Assembly: GCA_028286165.1 (NCBI GenBank)
Contig: JAPYMU010000175.1
Location: forward strand, 1 to 9,135
From: Spongiicolonus versatilis
GTDB lineage: Bacteria > Pseudomonadota > Gammaproteobacteria > Arenicellales > Spongiicolonaceae
DNA: 9,135 bases
Reading direction: 5' to 3'
This document shows, one piece after another, positions 8,885-9,135 of the stretch (positions are counted from its first letter, which is position 1; each line of letters begins with the position of its first letter). The position numbers were made by a program, and so were the translations under genes. Under the pieces are notes generated by a model. It saw only the letters and a program-made list of their open reading frames with translations. It was not told the origin of the DNA and made no database searches.

Positions 8885-9135
8885 CGCTAAGAGAAGTGCT
8901 CTCCTCCCGCAGCGCCGCCTCAAAGGCGCGCAGGCGCTTGTACACCGAGATGAGTTCCACAATCAGCGTCCAACTGCGCACCAGGAATTGGAACGAGGTT
9001 TCCACCTGGCTGAAGGCGTGCAGGATTTGCTGCAATACGCCGAAGGTGATGACGCCGGCGACGATGGTGGGGGCCAGGGCGATGTAGGGAACCAGGATGC
9101 CGAACTGCAGGTACGACCACTTGGCGATGTCAAAA
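8865..9135 (-). CDS. sbmA: SbmA/BacA-family peptide transporter, 3' end only
   Basis: Ninety codons of a gene that runs off the right edge. The frame reads WSYLQFGILVPYIALAPTIV, AGVITFGVLQQI, FSQVETSFQFLVRSWTLIVE and LISVYKRLRAFEAAL. These match the C-terminal membrane part of SbmA/BacA inner-membrane transporters, which import peptides such as microcins and antimicrobial peptides using the proton gradient. BacA versions matter in symbiosis. The hydrophobic stretch VPYIALAPTIVAGVITFGVL would be a transmembrane helix. The last residues, SEKKAHS, are encoded by the opposite-strand terminator hairpin, so the tail is probably not conserved. Confidence 0.85.
   Translation of the reverse strand, partial: FDIAKWSYLQFGILVPYIALAPTIVAGVITFGVLQQILHAFSQVETSFQFLVRSWTLIVELISVYKRLRAFEAALREESTSLSEKKAHS

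Overview
The window looks like part of a gammaproteobacterial chromosome. GC-rich housekeeping genes alternate with lower-GC acquired or decaying pieces. The core genes are uvrB (minus), hppA (plus, a membrane pyrophosphatase), a C-terminal stub of a PPi-dependent 6-phosphofructokinase gene (minus), and the 3' end of an sbmA/bacA-type peptide transporter gene (minus, cut by the window edge). An hppA next to a PPi-phosphofructokinase gene is an association known from methanotrophs and sulfur-oxidising gammaproteobacterial symbionts. It hints at a chemoautotrophic or methylotrophic relative, but the kinase here is only a remnant.

Region by region: positions 1-142 hold a cluster of short GAGAC/GTCTC inverted repeats. 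Positions 264-1885 are a tight minus-strand two-gene operon: a methyltransferase-like TcmP protein and its usual partner, a DUF5131 (phage Gp37/Gp68) protein with a three-cysteine motif. The operon follows directly on the 3' end of uvrB, which is cut short and lacks the UVR domain. Two nearly identical 26-30 bp sequences flank the block (7-36 and 2016-2041), and the left one can be read as the continuation of uvrB. I therefore read the block as an island inserted into uvrB. A divergent intergenic region with a strong hairpin separates uvrB from hppA.

Downstream of hppA lies a PD-(D/E)XK nuclease-like gene without a credible start codon, overlapping the hppA 3' end. After it comes a higBA-type toxin-antitoxin locus (minus). 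That locus sits between two same-orientation copies of a two-hairpin element, and one copy coincides with loss of the higB 5' end. The phosphofructokinase stub follows immediately.

Positions 7430-8460 have no intact gene. On the minus strand, in one phase, they contain several hydrophobic stretches broken by stops, probably a decayed membrane-protein gene or genes. A small orphan gene (8541-8843) has a good promoter, a good ribosome binding site and a strong terminator. Its terminator hairpin also contains the stop codon of the convergent transporter gene.

The best candidates for an under-described system are the TcmP-DUF5131 module inside uvrB together with its adjoining hairpin array, and the paired hairpin elements around higBA.
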